This document shows positions 23,594-30,733 of a stretch of DNA of 64,000 nucleotides, piece by piece (within the stretch, counting starts at the first letter, position 1; the number at the start of each line of letters is the position of its first letter). The stretch lies in assembly GCF_014195505.1 (NCBI RefSeq), contig NZ_JACIBV010000001.1:2294001-2358000 (forward strand), given 5' to 3'. Under the pieces are notes generated by a model. That model saw only the letters and a list, made by a program, of their open reading frames with translations, made no database searches and was not told the origin of the DNA. This stretch comes from Nonomuraea dietziae (GTDB lineage: Bacteria > Actinomycetota > Actinomycetes > Streptosporangiales > Streptosporangiaceae). The translations under genes were made by a program, and so were the position numbers.

Positions 23594-24402
23594 ACGACGT
23601 CGCTCCCGAAGATCTTGAAGGCGAGCAGGGCCGCCGCGAGAGCGGCGAAGCCGGACAGCACAAGGTAGTCGGTGCGGTCGAAGGCCAGCTCGCGCATCCA
23701 GGTGCGGTGCTTGGCGCCGAACCCGCGCAGGTCCATGGCGTTGGAGGTGTCCTCGGCGTCGATCAGGGAGTTGACGGTGAGCGGGATGACGATGGGCTTG
23801 AGCGACTTCAATCGCCTGACGGGGTTGCTGGTGCGGGGGTGGTTGTAGCCGCGTACGCGCTGGGCGTCGACGATCTCCTGCATGCGCGCGGCGGTGGACG
23901 GCAGGAAGCGGAAGGTGAGATCCACCCCGAACGCCAGCCGCTGCGACACCCTGAGCCTGGCGAAGGTGACACCCAGGTCGCCCGGCGCGATGCAGAAGGC
24001 GACGGGAAAGCCCATCATCGCCAGCGACACGAACCGCACGAGCAGCGTCGCCGAGTACGACAGCGTCGCGGTGCTGACCGCGTTGCCGGTGACGGGCATC
24101 GAGAACAGCGTCGGCGCCTCGGCGGCCGCCTCGATCTGCAGGGCGTCGGTGAAGACGCTGTTGACCACCACGGTGATCGTCATCAGCGTGAGCACGAACG
24201 CCCAGTTGGCCCTGACCGCCCGCCACGGAATTCCCGCCGACAGGTAGTAGGCCAGGGCCACCAGGCCGCAGAGCAGGATCACCCGCAGGTCGCTGAGCCG
24301 CGCCACGGCCACGAGGTAGAACACCGGGACCAGCAGGAGCACGCGCGGATCACGGCGACCGAGGAAGGAGTCCCCTCCCAGGTAACGTGGCGTGACGTCC
24401 AT
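23581..24402 (-). CDS. ecfT: ECF transporter T component
   Basis: 273 residues with five to six membrane helices and the cytoplasmic Ala-Arg-Gly-type coupling motifs: DAQRVRGYNHP (consensus A-R-G) and AMDLRGFGAKHRTW. These helices bind the two ATPase grooves. ATG 24402 is 3 bp after the S-component stop. It belongs to a dedicated A-S-T operon, so this is a group I ECF importer rather than a shared module. The last 13 bp overlap the amidohydrolase start. Confidence 0.93.
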   Translation of the reverse strand: MDVTPRYLGGDSFLGRRDPRVLLLVPVFYLVAVARLSDLRVILLCGLVALAYYLSAGIPWRAVRANWAFVLTLMTITVVVNSVFTDALQIEAAAEAPTLFSMPVTGNAVSTATLSYSATLLVRFVSLAMMGFPVAFCIAPGDLGVTFARLRVSQRLAFGVDLTFRFLPSTAARMQEIVDAQRVRGYNHPRTSNPVRRLKSLKPIVIPLTVNSLIDAEDTSNAMDLRGFGAKHRTWMRELAFDRTDYLVLSGFAALAAALLAFKIFGSDVVWVP

Positions 24403-24405
24403 CGG

Positions 24406-24969
24406 CTACCTGCCGATGCGCTTGGAGATCGGCTCCCAGACCGCGTCCAGCGCGGGCGTGAGGATGAGCGCGACGAGGGTGTTGCTGAGCAGCAGCGGGC
24501 CGAAGGCCACCCCTGCCCATGCCCCCAGGGTCAGGTCCTGCAGCCACATGTCGGTGATCGTGGTGGCGAAGGCGATCAGCATCGCCACCCAGGTCAGCAC
24601 GCCCACCGCGACCAGGCGCACGGCCTCCTTGTTGATGCGGGAGACGACGAGGGCGAACAGGAGGCCGGCGATCAGTCCCGTGAGGGCGTTGGCCAGGCTC
24701 CAGTTCCAGTAGGTGAGGGCGCCGTAGCCCTTGATCTGATCGATGACGATGTTGCCGACCAGGCCGGTGAAGAACCCGGCGATGGGCCCGAACCTCATGC
24801 CGAAGAACGGGACGAGGGCGAAGGCGGGGCGGATGTCGACGTTCTGGGTACCGGGGATGGTGAAGCTGATGAGGCCGAGCACCGCGTAGAGGGCGGCGCC
24901 GACGGCGGCGAACACCACCACCCTGGAGTTGATCTCCCAGAGCGGGGGCCGGACTGTCTCGGACTTCAT
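24406..24969 (-). CDS. ECF transporter S component (substrate-binding)
   Basis: 187 residues, six membrane helices. VVVFAAVGAALYAVLG starts helix 1 with the AxxxA motif that docks onto EcfT; NVDIRPAFALVPFFGMRFGP and GLVGNIVIDQI are conserved loop features of this S family. Its ligand has not been assigned; it is not clearly ThiT, RibU, BioY or QueT. ATG 24969 follows AGGAAGGA at good distance; ATG 24990, which overlaps the ATPase stop as ATGA, is the alternative. The gene neighbourhood (SAHase-like, deaminase) suggests an adenosine-derived or other nucleoside ligand. Confidence 0.88.
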   Translation of the reverse strand: MKSETVRPPLWEINSRVVVFAAVGAALYAVLGLISFTIPGTQNVDIRPAFALVPFFGMRFGPIAGFFTGLVGNIVIDQIKGYGALTYWNWSLANALTGLIAGLLFALVVSRINKEAVRLVAVGVLTWVAMLIAFATTITDMWLQDLTLGAWAGVAFGPLLLSNTLVALILTPALDAVWEPISKRIGR

Positions 24970-24986
24970 GGGGGGTGAGTCCTTCC

Positions 24987-26588
24987 TCATGGATGGGTTA
25001 ATCGCGCCAACTCGAAGGGGTGCGGGACGGTTCCCGCTCCCTGAAGACGGTCGCGGACGGCACGCACCAGGCTGGTGGCGCGCAGGCCGGAGTCGGCCCA
25101 CAGCTGCTCGCGATGGGCCAGCTCGGAGGGGGAGGCGTCCGCGACGATCCGTCCCCCGTCGACGATCACGATGCGGTCGGCGGAGGTGATCGCCAGGTCG
25201 ACGTCGTGGGTGATGAAGTAGACGCTGCGCAACCCGCCGAGCACCCGCTCCATGAACGTCGTGGTCGTGTGGAGGTCCTGTCCCGCGGTCGGCTCGTCGA
25301 GGATGAGCGTCTCGGGGCGCATGGCCAGGGCGAGCGCCACGGTGAGGCGGCGCTGCTGGCCGTGCGAGAGCGTGTGCGGCGAGCGGTTCATGATGTCGGG
25401 CTCGTGGTGCAGCAGCATCGTGGCCAGGGCCTCGCTCGACACCTCGGCGATCTGCTCGGCCGTCCAGCCGAGGTTGCGGGGGCCGAAGGCCAGCTCCTCC
25501 TTCACCGTGGCGGAGAACAGCGCCTGGCTGGGGTTCTGGAAGACGTAGCCGAAGGTCGTGGCCAGGCTCAGCACCGAGCGGTCACCGATGGGGGCGCCGT
25601 CCACGAGCACCTCGCCCTTCGACGGCTCGATCAGCCGCACCGCCGCCCGCAGCAGCGTGGACTTGCCCGCGCCGTTGCGGCCCAGCACGGCGACCCGTTC
25701 GGTCGCGCCGAGCGCGAGATCGACCTCGCGCAGGACGGGCCGCTCGCCGTAGCCCAGGCTGACCCCTCTGTACTCCAGGCGGGTCGCCTCGGAGACGGCC
25801 TGCGCCCTCGGTACGGACGGCGCCTCGGGCAGCTCGCCCGCCCTGGCCACCAGCGCCTCGAAGGGCAGCTTGACGTGCGCGACGGGCGCCTCGCGCAGGA
25901 AGCCCGGCACGTCACCGGTGTAGCGGGCTCGCCCCTCCTCCAGGTAGAGCACCTGGGTGGGGCCGAACTCCAGCAGCTCCTCGACCCTGTGCTCGACGAC
26001 GACCGCCGCGCCGCCGTCGTCCACGAAGCGGCGCAGCTCGCCCAGCAGGCGGCGGCTGGCGGCGGGGTCGAGATTGGCCAGCGGCTCGTCGACCACCACC
26101 ACCCGCGGGCGCATGACCAGGACGCCCGCGAAGGCGACCATCTGCAGCTCGCCGCCGCTCAGCTCGTGCGTGGCGCGCTGGAGCAGGTGGGTGATGCCGA
26201 CCCTGGCGGCGACCTCCTCGATGCGGGCGAGGATGTCGGCCCTGGGCAGGGCGAGGTTCTCGGGGCCGAAGGCGAGCTCGCTGAAGACGGTGGCGCCGAC
26301 GATCTGCTTGTGCGGGTCCTGGAGCAGGGTGCCGACGACGGTGGAGAGCTGCCTGATCGTCTGCTCGGCGACCGGCCTGCCGCCGACGTTCACCGTGCCC
26401 TGGACCTCGGACCTGTAGGAGTGGGGGACCAGGCCGTTGACCATCCTGAGCAGCGTGCTCTTGCCGCACCCCGAGGGGCCGCTCACGAGCGCGAAGTCTC
26501 CTGCCGCGACGGCGAGGGAGACCCCGCTCAGCACCTGCTGCCCGGTGCTGCGGTAGCGGACGGACGCGTCGCGGATGTCGATGATCAC
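24987..26588 (-). CDS. ECF transporter fused ATPases (A1-A2)
   Basis: 533 residues containing two complete ABC ATPase domains in one chain. Domain 1: Walker A GPSGCGKS, signature LSGGE, Walker B VVVVDEP. Domain 2: Walker A GRNGAGKS, signature LSHGQ, Walker B LILDEP. Both have catalytic glutamates and switch histidines (VEHR; ITHD). Both keep a Q-loop (LLQDPHKQI; VFQNPSQALF) in which the ECF Q-helix precedes SELAFG and KEELAFG. GTG 26588 overlaps the SAHase-like TGA by 4 bp. The fused arrangement is common in actinomycete ECF importers. Confidence 0.95.
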   Translation of the reverse strand: MIIDIRDASVRYRSTGQQVLSGVSLAVAAGDFALVSGPSGCGKSTLLRMVNGLVPHSYRSEVQGTVNVGGRPVAEQTIRQLSTVVGTLLQDPHKQIVGATVFSELAFGPENLALPRADILARIEEVAARVGITHLLQRATHELSGGELQMVAFAGVLVMRPRVVVVDEPLANLDPAASRRLLGELRRFVDDGGAAVVVEHRVEELLEFGPTQVLYLEEGRARYTGDVPGFLREAPVAHVKLPFEALVARAGELPEAPSVPRAQAVSEATRLEYRGVSLGYGERPVLREVDLALGATERVAVLGRNGAGKSTLLRAAVRLIEPSKGEVLVDGAPIGDRSVLSLATTFGYVFQNPSQALFSATVKEELAFGPRNLGWTAEQIAEVSSEALATMLLHHEPDIMNRSPHTLSHGQQRRLTVALALAMRPETLILDEPTAGQDLHTTTTFMERVLGGLRSVYFITHDVDLAITSADRIVIVDGGRIVADASPSELAHREQLWADSGLRATSLVRAVRDRLQGAGTVPHPFELARLTHP

Positions 26589-27685
26589 TGGTCGAGCTCC
26601 AGTCCGAGCGCGTCGAGCTTGAGCCTGGCCACCCGTTCGTCGAGGTGGTCGGGCAGCAGGTGCAGCCCCGGCGGGAGGTCGTGGGTGAGCAGGTGCCCGA
26701 CCGCGAGCGCCTGCAGCGACAGGGACAGGTCCATGATCTCGATCGGGTTCCCCTCGGCGGCGGCGCAGTTGACGCACTCGCCGTCGGCCAGCAGCCGGTA
26801 CGCGCCCTCCACCCCCGGCTCGACCTCGTCCAGCACCCCTCCTGCGACGGCCACGAAGGCGCCGGGTCTGAGCGCCCGCAGGTGCTCGCGGGTGATCGTG
26901 TGCCGTACACCGGTCGCGGAGAAGACCAGGTCGGCCTCGGGGCAGGCGTCGGCCAGCCGCCTGACCTCGTGTCCGTCGTGGTGGGCGCGCAGGGCGGCCA
27001 GCGGGTCGGTCTCGCTGACGATCACCCTGGCGCCGAGCGCGGCGGCGTAGCGGGAGACGCCCTGGCCGACATGGCCGTAGCCGGCCACGGCGACGGTGGC
27101 GCCCTCCAGGTCCAGGCCTGACAGGTCGAGGGCGGCCATGACGCACGACTGCCCCGTGCCGTGGACGTTGTCGAAGAGGTACTTGGAGCGGGCGTCGTTG
27201 ACGGCCATGACGGGCACCCGCAGCGTCATCTCGCGCAGCGGGCGCAGCCCGCTCGTGGTCTCCTCGGCCGCGCCGCGCAACCCGCCCAGGCGGTCCTCGG
27301 CGTGGGCGAGCCTGATGACGCGCGAGCCGTCGTCGACCAGGACGTCGAGGCCGGCGTCGAGCATGCGCCTGGCCAGCTCGTCGTCCTGGTCCCTGCCGGA
27401 GTCGGAGCGGGCCAGCACCGCGACGCCCTCGTGGACGAGCGCGGCGGCCACGTCGTCCATGGTCTCCCTGCCCGGGCAGGTGACGGTCACCTCGGCCCCT
27501 GCGTCCCTGAGCGCGAGCGCGAGGTTGGCCGTCTTCGGCTCGAGGACCAGCACCAGCCCCACCCTGGCGCCCTCGAGCGAGAGCTCCGAGCGCAGGGCGC
27601 CCAGGACCGGCATGAACCGGCGCGCCCAGGCGATCTTCTCCAGCCCCTCCCGCCAGCGGTCGGGGTGGCGGATGTCGGTCAGCAC
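26585..27685 (-). CDS. S-adenosylhomocysteine hydrolase homologue with altered substrate pocket
   Basis: 366 residues, shorter than housekeeping SAHases (~430-480). The NAD-linked core is intact: EETTSG (141-146), the lysine/aspartate/asparagine triad in ARSKYLFDN (K168, D172, N173), GYGHVG (202-207). But the adenosine-binding loop that normally reads LHxTxxTA is LVLEPKTA (46-53), losing the catalytic-site histidine and the threonine, and the C-terminal gate GHP is GNP (N313). So it likely does NAD-dependent redox-assisted hydrolysis or elimination on a nucleoside other than SAH. GTG 27685 overlaps the small upstream gene by 7 bp. Confidence 0.85.
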   Translation of the reverse strand: MLTDIRHPDRWREGLEKIAWARRFMPVLGALRSELSLEGARVGLVLVLEPKTANLALALRDAGAEVTVTCPGRETMDDVAAALVHEGVAVLARSDSGRDQDDELARRMLDAGLDVLVDDGSRVIRLAHAEDRLGGLRGAAEETTSGLRPLREMTLRVPVMAVNDARSKYLFDNVHGTGQSCVMAALDLSGLDLEGATVAVAGYGHVGQGVSRYAAALGARVIVSETDPLAALRAHHDGHEVRRLADACPEADLVFSATGVRHTITREHLRALRPGAFVAVAGGVLDEVEPGVEGAYRLLADGECVNCAAAEGNPIEIMDLSLSLQALAVGHLLTHDLPPGLHLLPDHLDERVARLKLDALGLELDQ

Positions 27686-27984
27686 GTCAGGTCCACCACG
27701 AACACGTGACCGCTGGCCACCACTCCCTCGCGCATCCGCTCCCCCTCGACCGGCCGGGTGGTGGCCAGGATCGCGCCGGGTTTGAGCGTGCCGAGGTCCA
27801 CGCCGTCCCCGATCACGAGGTCGGCGTCGGCGGGCGCGGCGCCGGGGTGGGCGCCCATCGCGCGCAGACGCGAGGCGAGCCCTGGCACGTCGCCCACGAT
27901 CGCCACGCGTCTGCCCGCCATGAGGAGGTTGGTGCGGCGCAGGAAGGTCTGGATGACGACCTGAGCGCCAGGAAGCCGGGTCAA
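27679..27984 (-). CDS. Small Rossmann-like protein resembling an SAHase half-domain
   Basis: 101 residues. FLRRTNLLMAGRRVAIVGDV parallels the SAHase segment in which an RxTNVLIAGK motif precedes the dinucleotide loop, and the C-terminal KPGAILATTRPVEGE looks like its later strands. It is far too short for a full cofactor domain. Start is TTG 27984 with GGAGAG close upstream; the next candidate is the internal ATG at LLMAG. The stop overlaps the SAHase-like GTG, so they are coupled and may make a complex. Could be an accessory subunit or a degenerate copy; a small conserved partner is my preferred reading. Confidence 0.65.
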   Translation of the reverse strand: MTRLPGAQVVIQTFLRRTNLLMAGRRVAIVGDVPGLASRLRAMGAHPGAAPADADLVIGDGVDLGTLKPGAILATTRPVEGERMREGVVASGHVFVVDLTC

Positions 27985-28025
27985 TGCTCTCCGTCCGAAT
28001 GCGCAGAGTCCGATTAAAGGGGAGA

Positions 28026-29090
28026 TCAGGGGCTCACTGCAAGGAACAGGAAAGCACCGAAAAGCACCAGATGGACGGTTCCCTGCATGAGTGTCGCCCT
28101 TCCCGGAGCGACTGTCAGCGTTGTCACCACCACGGTCAGCGCGAGCAGCACCATCTGGAGCGGTCCAAGGCCGAGCGCGAGGCTGCTGCCGGTGATGATC
28201 GAGACGACCGCGATCGTCGGGATGGTGAGGCCGATGCTCGCCAGAGCCGAGCCGAGCGCGAGGTTGAAGCTGTTCTGCACCCTGTCGCGGGCCGCGGCGC
28301 GCACGGCGGCGGCCGTCTCGGGCAGCAGCACCAGCATCGCGATGGCGACGCCGACCGTGGTGCGCGGCGCGCCCACGGCCGCGATGCTCGCCTCGATGGC
28401 GGGCGAGGCCGTCTTGGCCAGCCCGACCACGGCGACCAGGCAGAACACGAGCAGGCCGAGGCTGATCAGGGCGGTGCGCGCGGACGGCGGGTCGGCGTGG
28501 TCGTCCTCACCCCCCGCCTGGACGGGCAGGAAGTAGTCGCGGTGACGCACGGTCTGCATGAAGACGAACACGCCGTAGAGGACCAGCGAGGCGACACCGG
28601 CGAAGGCCAGCTGCGCGGTGGAGTACGTCGGGCCCGGCGTGGTCACCGTGAAGGAGGGCAGCACCAGCGCGAGCGTGGCGACCGCGCTCAGCGTGGCGAG
28701 CGCCGCGGTCACGCCCTCCACCCTGAACTCCAGCACCCGGTGCTTGAGCGCGCCGACGAGCAGGCACAGTCCCATCACGCCGTTGCACACGATCATGAAT
28801 GCGGAGAACACCGTGTCGCGCGCCAGCGACTCCGACCCTTCGCCGCCAGCGCTCATCAGCATGACGATCAGGCCGACCTCGATGACGGTGACGGCGATGG
28901 CCAGGATCAGGGTGCCGAACGGCTCGCCCACCCGATGGGCGACGATCTCGGCGTGGTGGACGGCGGCTATCACCGCCCCGATCAGGGCCAGGGCGACCAC
29001 CGCGACGAGCAGGCCGCCGGGCGAGCGGCCCCAGGTGAGCACGAGTACCAGAAAAGCGACGATGGGCACGATAAGGGTCCAACGCATCAT
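28026..29090 (-). CDS. chaA: Calcium/sodium:proton antiporter (ChaA)
   Basis: 354 residues, about ten membrane helices with the two inverted acidic repeats of the CaCA superfamily: AIAVTVIEVGLIVMLM and VAIAMLVLLPETAAAVRAA, each holding the conserved acidic residue in the ion site. ChaA exchanges cytosolic Ca2+ or Na+/K+ for external protons. It is divergent from a TetR regulator; an 18-bp perfect palindrome lies between them. Its stop is 41 bp upstream of the seven-gene string on the same strand, so read-through into that string is possible. Confidence 0.92.
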   Translation of the reverse strand: MMRWTLIVPIVAFLVLVLTWGRSPGGLLVAVVALALIGAVIAAVHHAEIVAHRVGEPFGTLILAIAVTVIEVGLIVMLMSAGGEGSESLARDTVFSAFMIVCNGVMGLCLLVGALKHRVLEFRVEGVTAALATLSAVATLALVLPSFTVTTPGPTYSTAQLAFAGVASLVLYGVFVFMQTVRHRDYFLPVQAGGEDDHADPPSARTALISLGLLVFCLVAVVGLAKTASPAIEASIAAVGAPRTTVGVAIAMLVLLPETAAAVRAAARDRVQNSFNLALGSALASIGLTIPTIAVVSIITGSSLALGLGPLQMVLLALTVVVTTLTVAPGRATLMQGTVHLVLFGAFLFLAVSP

Positions 29091-29112
29091 GTGATCACCC
29101 TATCGAACAGGC

Positions 29113-29141
29113 TTGACGGAGTGAGTACTCACTCCTTAGCG
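29113..29141 (+). promoter_or_regulatory. TetR promoter with 18-bp perfect palindromic operator
   Basis: GGAGTGAGTACTCACTCC at 29118-29135 is a perfect palindrome. TTGACG at 29113-29118 would be the -35 of the rightward gene, with a weak -10 (TTAGCG) 17 bp on; the start codon would be at or near +1. The GAGTGAG...CTCACTC symmetry matches operators bound by many TetR proteins. Also positioned to control chaA. Confidence 0.75.
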
Positions 29142-29149
29142 TGTTCGGT

Positions 29150-29737
29150 ATGACGACTCCCTCTCCCCGGCGCCGCGCGCCGGGCATGAGCCCCGATCAG
29201 CGCCGCGCCATGATCGTCGCGGCGGCGCTGCCGCTGGTCGCGGAGTCCGGCACCGCCGTGACGACCAGCCAGATCGCCCGCGCCGCGGGCATCGGTGAGG
29301 CGACCGTCTTCCGCGTCTTCGCCGACAAGGACGAGGTGCTCAACGCCTGCATGGCCGAGGCGCTGCGCCCCGACCACGCCGTCGCCGAGATCGCCGCCAT
29401 CTCCATGGACCGGCCGCTGGCCGACCGCCTGACGGAGGCCGCCGACGCCCTCCAGGCCCACCTGGCCCGCATCGGCACGGTCGCGGGCGCCCTGATGGCC
29501 TCGGGACACGCCAGGCGTGAGAGCGCCGCCCGCCACGGCGACCGCGAAGGGTCCATGGAGGCGATCAAGGCCGCGGTCGCCGAGTTGTTCGAGCCTGGCA
29601 CGCTGCGGGTGCCCGCCGACCAGGCCGCCGCCGTCTTCCTCGGCCTGCTGTTCACCCGCGGCAGGACGGGCGAGCCCGGCACGGCCGCCCTGGTCGAGAT
29701 CTTCCTGCACGGCGCGCTGAGCGGCGGGCCCGCATGA
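29150..29737 (+). CDS. TetR-family regulator
   Basis: 195 residues. The DNA-binding part is MIVAAALPLVAESGTAVTTSQIARAAGIGEATVFRVFADKDEVL (broken after 20 residues at SGTAV), a clear TetR HTH with the GEATVFRVF recognition helix. The C-terminal helices show no named ligand family. ATG 29150 lies directly after the operator-bearing promoter, with no ribosome site between. Expected to autoregulate and probably to repress chaA. Stops 18 bp before the convergent lipoprotein gene. Confidence 0.88.
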   Translation: MTTPSPRRRAPGMSPDQRRAMIVAAALPLVAESGTAVTTSQIARAAGIGEATVFRVFADKDEVLNACMAEALRPDHAVAEIAAISMDRPLADRLTEAADALQAHLARIGTVAGALMASGHARRESAARHGDREGSMEAIKAAVAELFEPGTLRVPADQAAAVFLGLLFTRGRTGEPGTAALVEIFLHGALSGGPA

Positions 29738-29755
29738 GCCCCACGCGCCCGGCGC

Positions 29756-30241
29756 TCAGGTCGCCTCGCTGAGCCCGCCGTCGCCCGAGACCGTGATCGC
29801 GGCCTGAGGGCCGCCCTCACCGCAGTCGGGACCGTTGGGGAAGCTGCCCCGCGGCGTGACCGTCAGCGTCCTGTCCAGCACTGTGCCGCCGTCCGCCCCC
29901 TTCAGCTTCACCCGCACATCCACCGGGGCCTTCGGCAGGCCCGCGACGTCGCCGAAGCCGCGTTTGCCGCCCGTCCGGGTGAGCGTCGCCCCGCAGCTGT
30001 CCGCGTCGCAGGTCTGCGTCGTCACCCGATCGGCAGGGCTCAGCAGCGGCCGCGCCGTCGTGCACGAGCCACCCCAGCAGGCCATCAGCTCCGCCTCCGA
30101 CACCCTGGCCGCCAGCGGCGGGGCGATCGTCAGCGAGACCCCCGCGGGGGCGCCGATGAGGGTGCAGACCTTCTCGGGGGCGCAACCGGGCAGCGCGAGC
30201 ATCACGCTCAGCGCGCAGAGCATCGTCAGCCGACCTGTCAC
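29756..30241 (-). CDS. Lipoprotein of unknown function
   Basis: About 161 residues. The N-terminus RLTMLCALSVMLALPGC ends in a lipobox (ALPGC), so the mature cysteine is lipidated. The rest has six further cysteines (VCTLIG, ACWGGSCTTA, TCDADSCG, DCGEGG), likely three disulfides, and beta-strand-rich character. Start is uncertain: GTG 30241 puts an arginine in front of the hydrophobic core; upstream in-frame codons to GTG 30277 have low third-position GC; ATG 30223 is the shortest option. No family recognised. Confidence 0.7.
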   Translation of the reverse strand: MTGRLTMLCALSVMLALPGCAPEKVCTLIGAPAGVSLTIAPPLAARVSEAELMACWGGSCTTARPLLSPADRVTTQTCDADSCGATLTRTGGKRGFGDVAGLPKAPVDVRVKLKGADGGTVLDRTLTVTPRGSFPNGPDCGEGGPQAAITVSGDGGLSEAT

Positions 30242-30283
30242 ACCTCCACAGACGTGAGCCGGTCCCGTCAGGTTCACTCTTGA

Positions 30284-30289
30284 TAGCGT
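30284..30289 (+). promoter_or_regulatory. -10 box TAGCGT for leaderless CBS gene
   Basis: TAGCGT ends 6 nt before the GTG at 30296, fitting the TAnnnT pattern of leaderless actinomycete promoters. Confidence 0.5.
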
Positions 30290-30295
30290 CGGGCT

Positions 30296-30733
30296 GTGCG
30301 CGCCCGTGATCTGCTCGCCGACTTCCCCGTCGTCGCGCTCGACTCCTCAGCGATCGAGGCGGCGCGGCTGCTGGCCGACCAGGACCTGCCCGGGCTGATC
30401 TTCGTCGACGACGCGGGGTCGCCCTTCACGATCCTGCCGGGCACCCAGGTGCTGAGGCTGGCCGTCCCCGCCTACTGTCAGGACGATCCCGCGCTGGCGC
30501 GGGTGGTGGACGAGGCGCACGCCGACCGGTTCCTGCGCGGGCTCGACGGCCTGTCGGTGCGCCAGTGCCTGCCGAAGGAGCATCGCGAGCTGCCGGTCGC
30601 CAGGCCTGAGGCGACGGTGCTCGAACTGGCGGCGCTGATGGCCCGTACCCGGAGCCCGCTGGTGGCGGTCGTGGAGGGCGGGAGGCTGCTCGGCGCGGTC
30701 ACGCTCCAGGCGCTGCTGGACAGGGTCCTGTGA
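30296..30733 (+). CDS. CBS-pair domain protein
   Basis: 145 residues: two CBS motifs, VRARDLLADFPVVALDSSAIEAARLL...GLIFVDD and the second VRQCLPKEH...VLELAALMARTRSPLVAVVE, with little else. CBS pairs bind adenine nucleotides and sense energy or ionic state. It overlaps the permease start by 4 bp (GTGA), so it is almost certainly a regulatory subunit of that transporter. Starts at GTG 30296, close to an upstream TAGCGT. Confidence 0.88.
   Translation: MRARDLLADFPVVALDSSAIEAARLLADQDLPGLIFVDDAGSPFTILPGTQVLRLAVPAYCQDDPALARVVDEAHADRFLRGLDGLSVRQCLPKEHRELPVARPEATVLELAALMARTRSPLVAVVEGGRLLGAVTLQALLDRVL

Noticed and set aside
30242..30277. Extension of the lipoprotein gene to GTG 30277
   Set aside because: Codons have low third-position GC, and the extra residues would put a cysteine and polar residues before the signal peptide.
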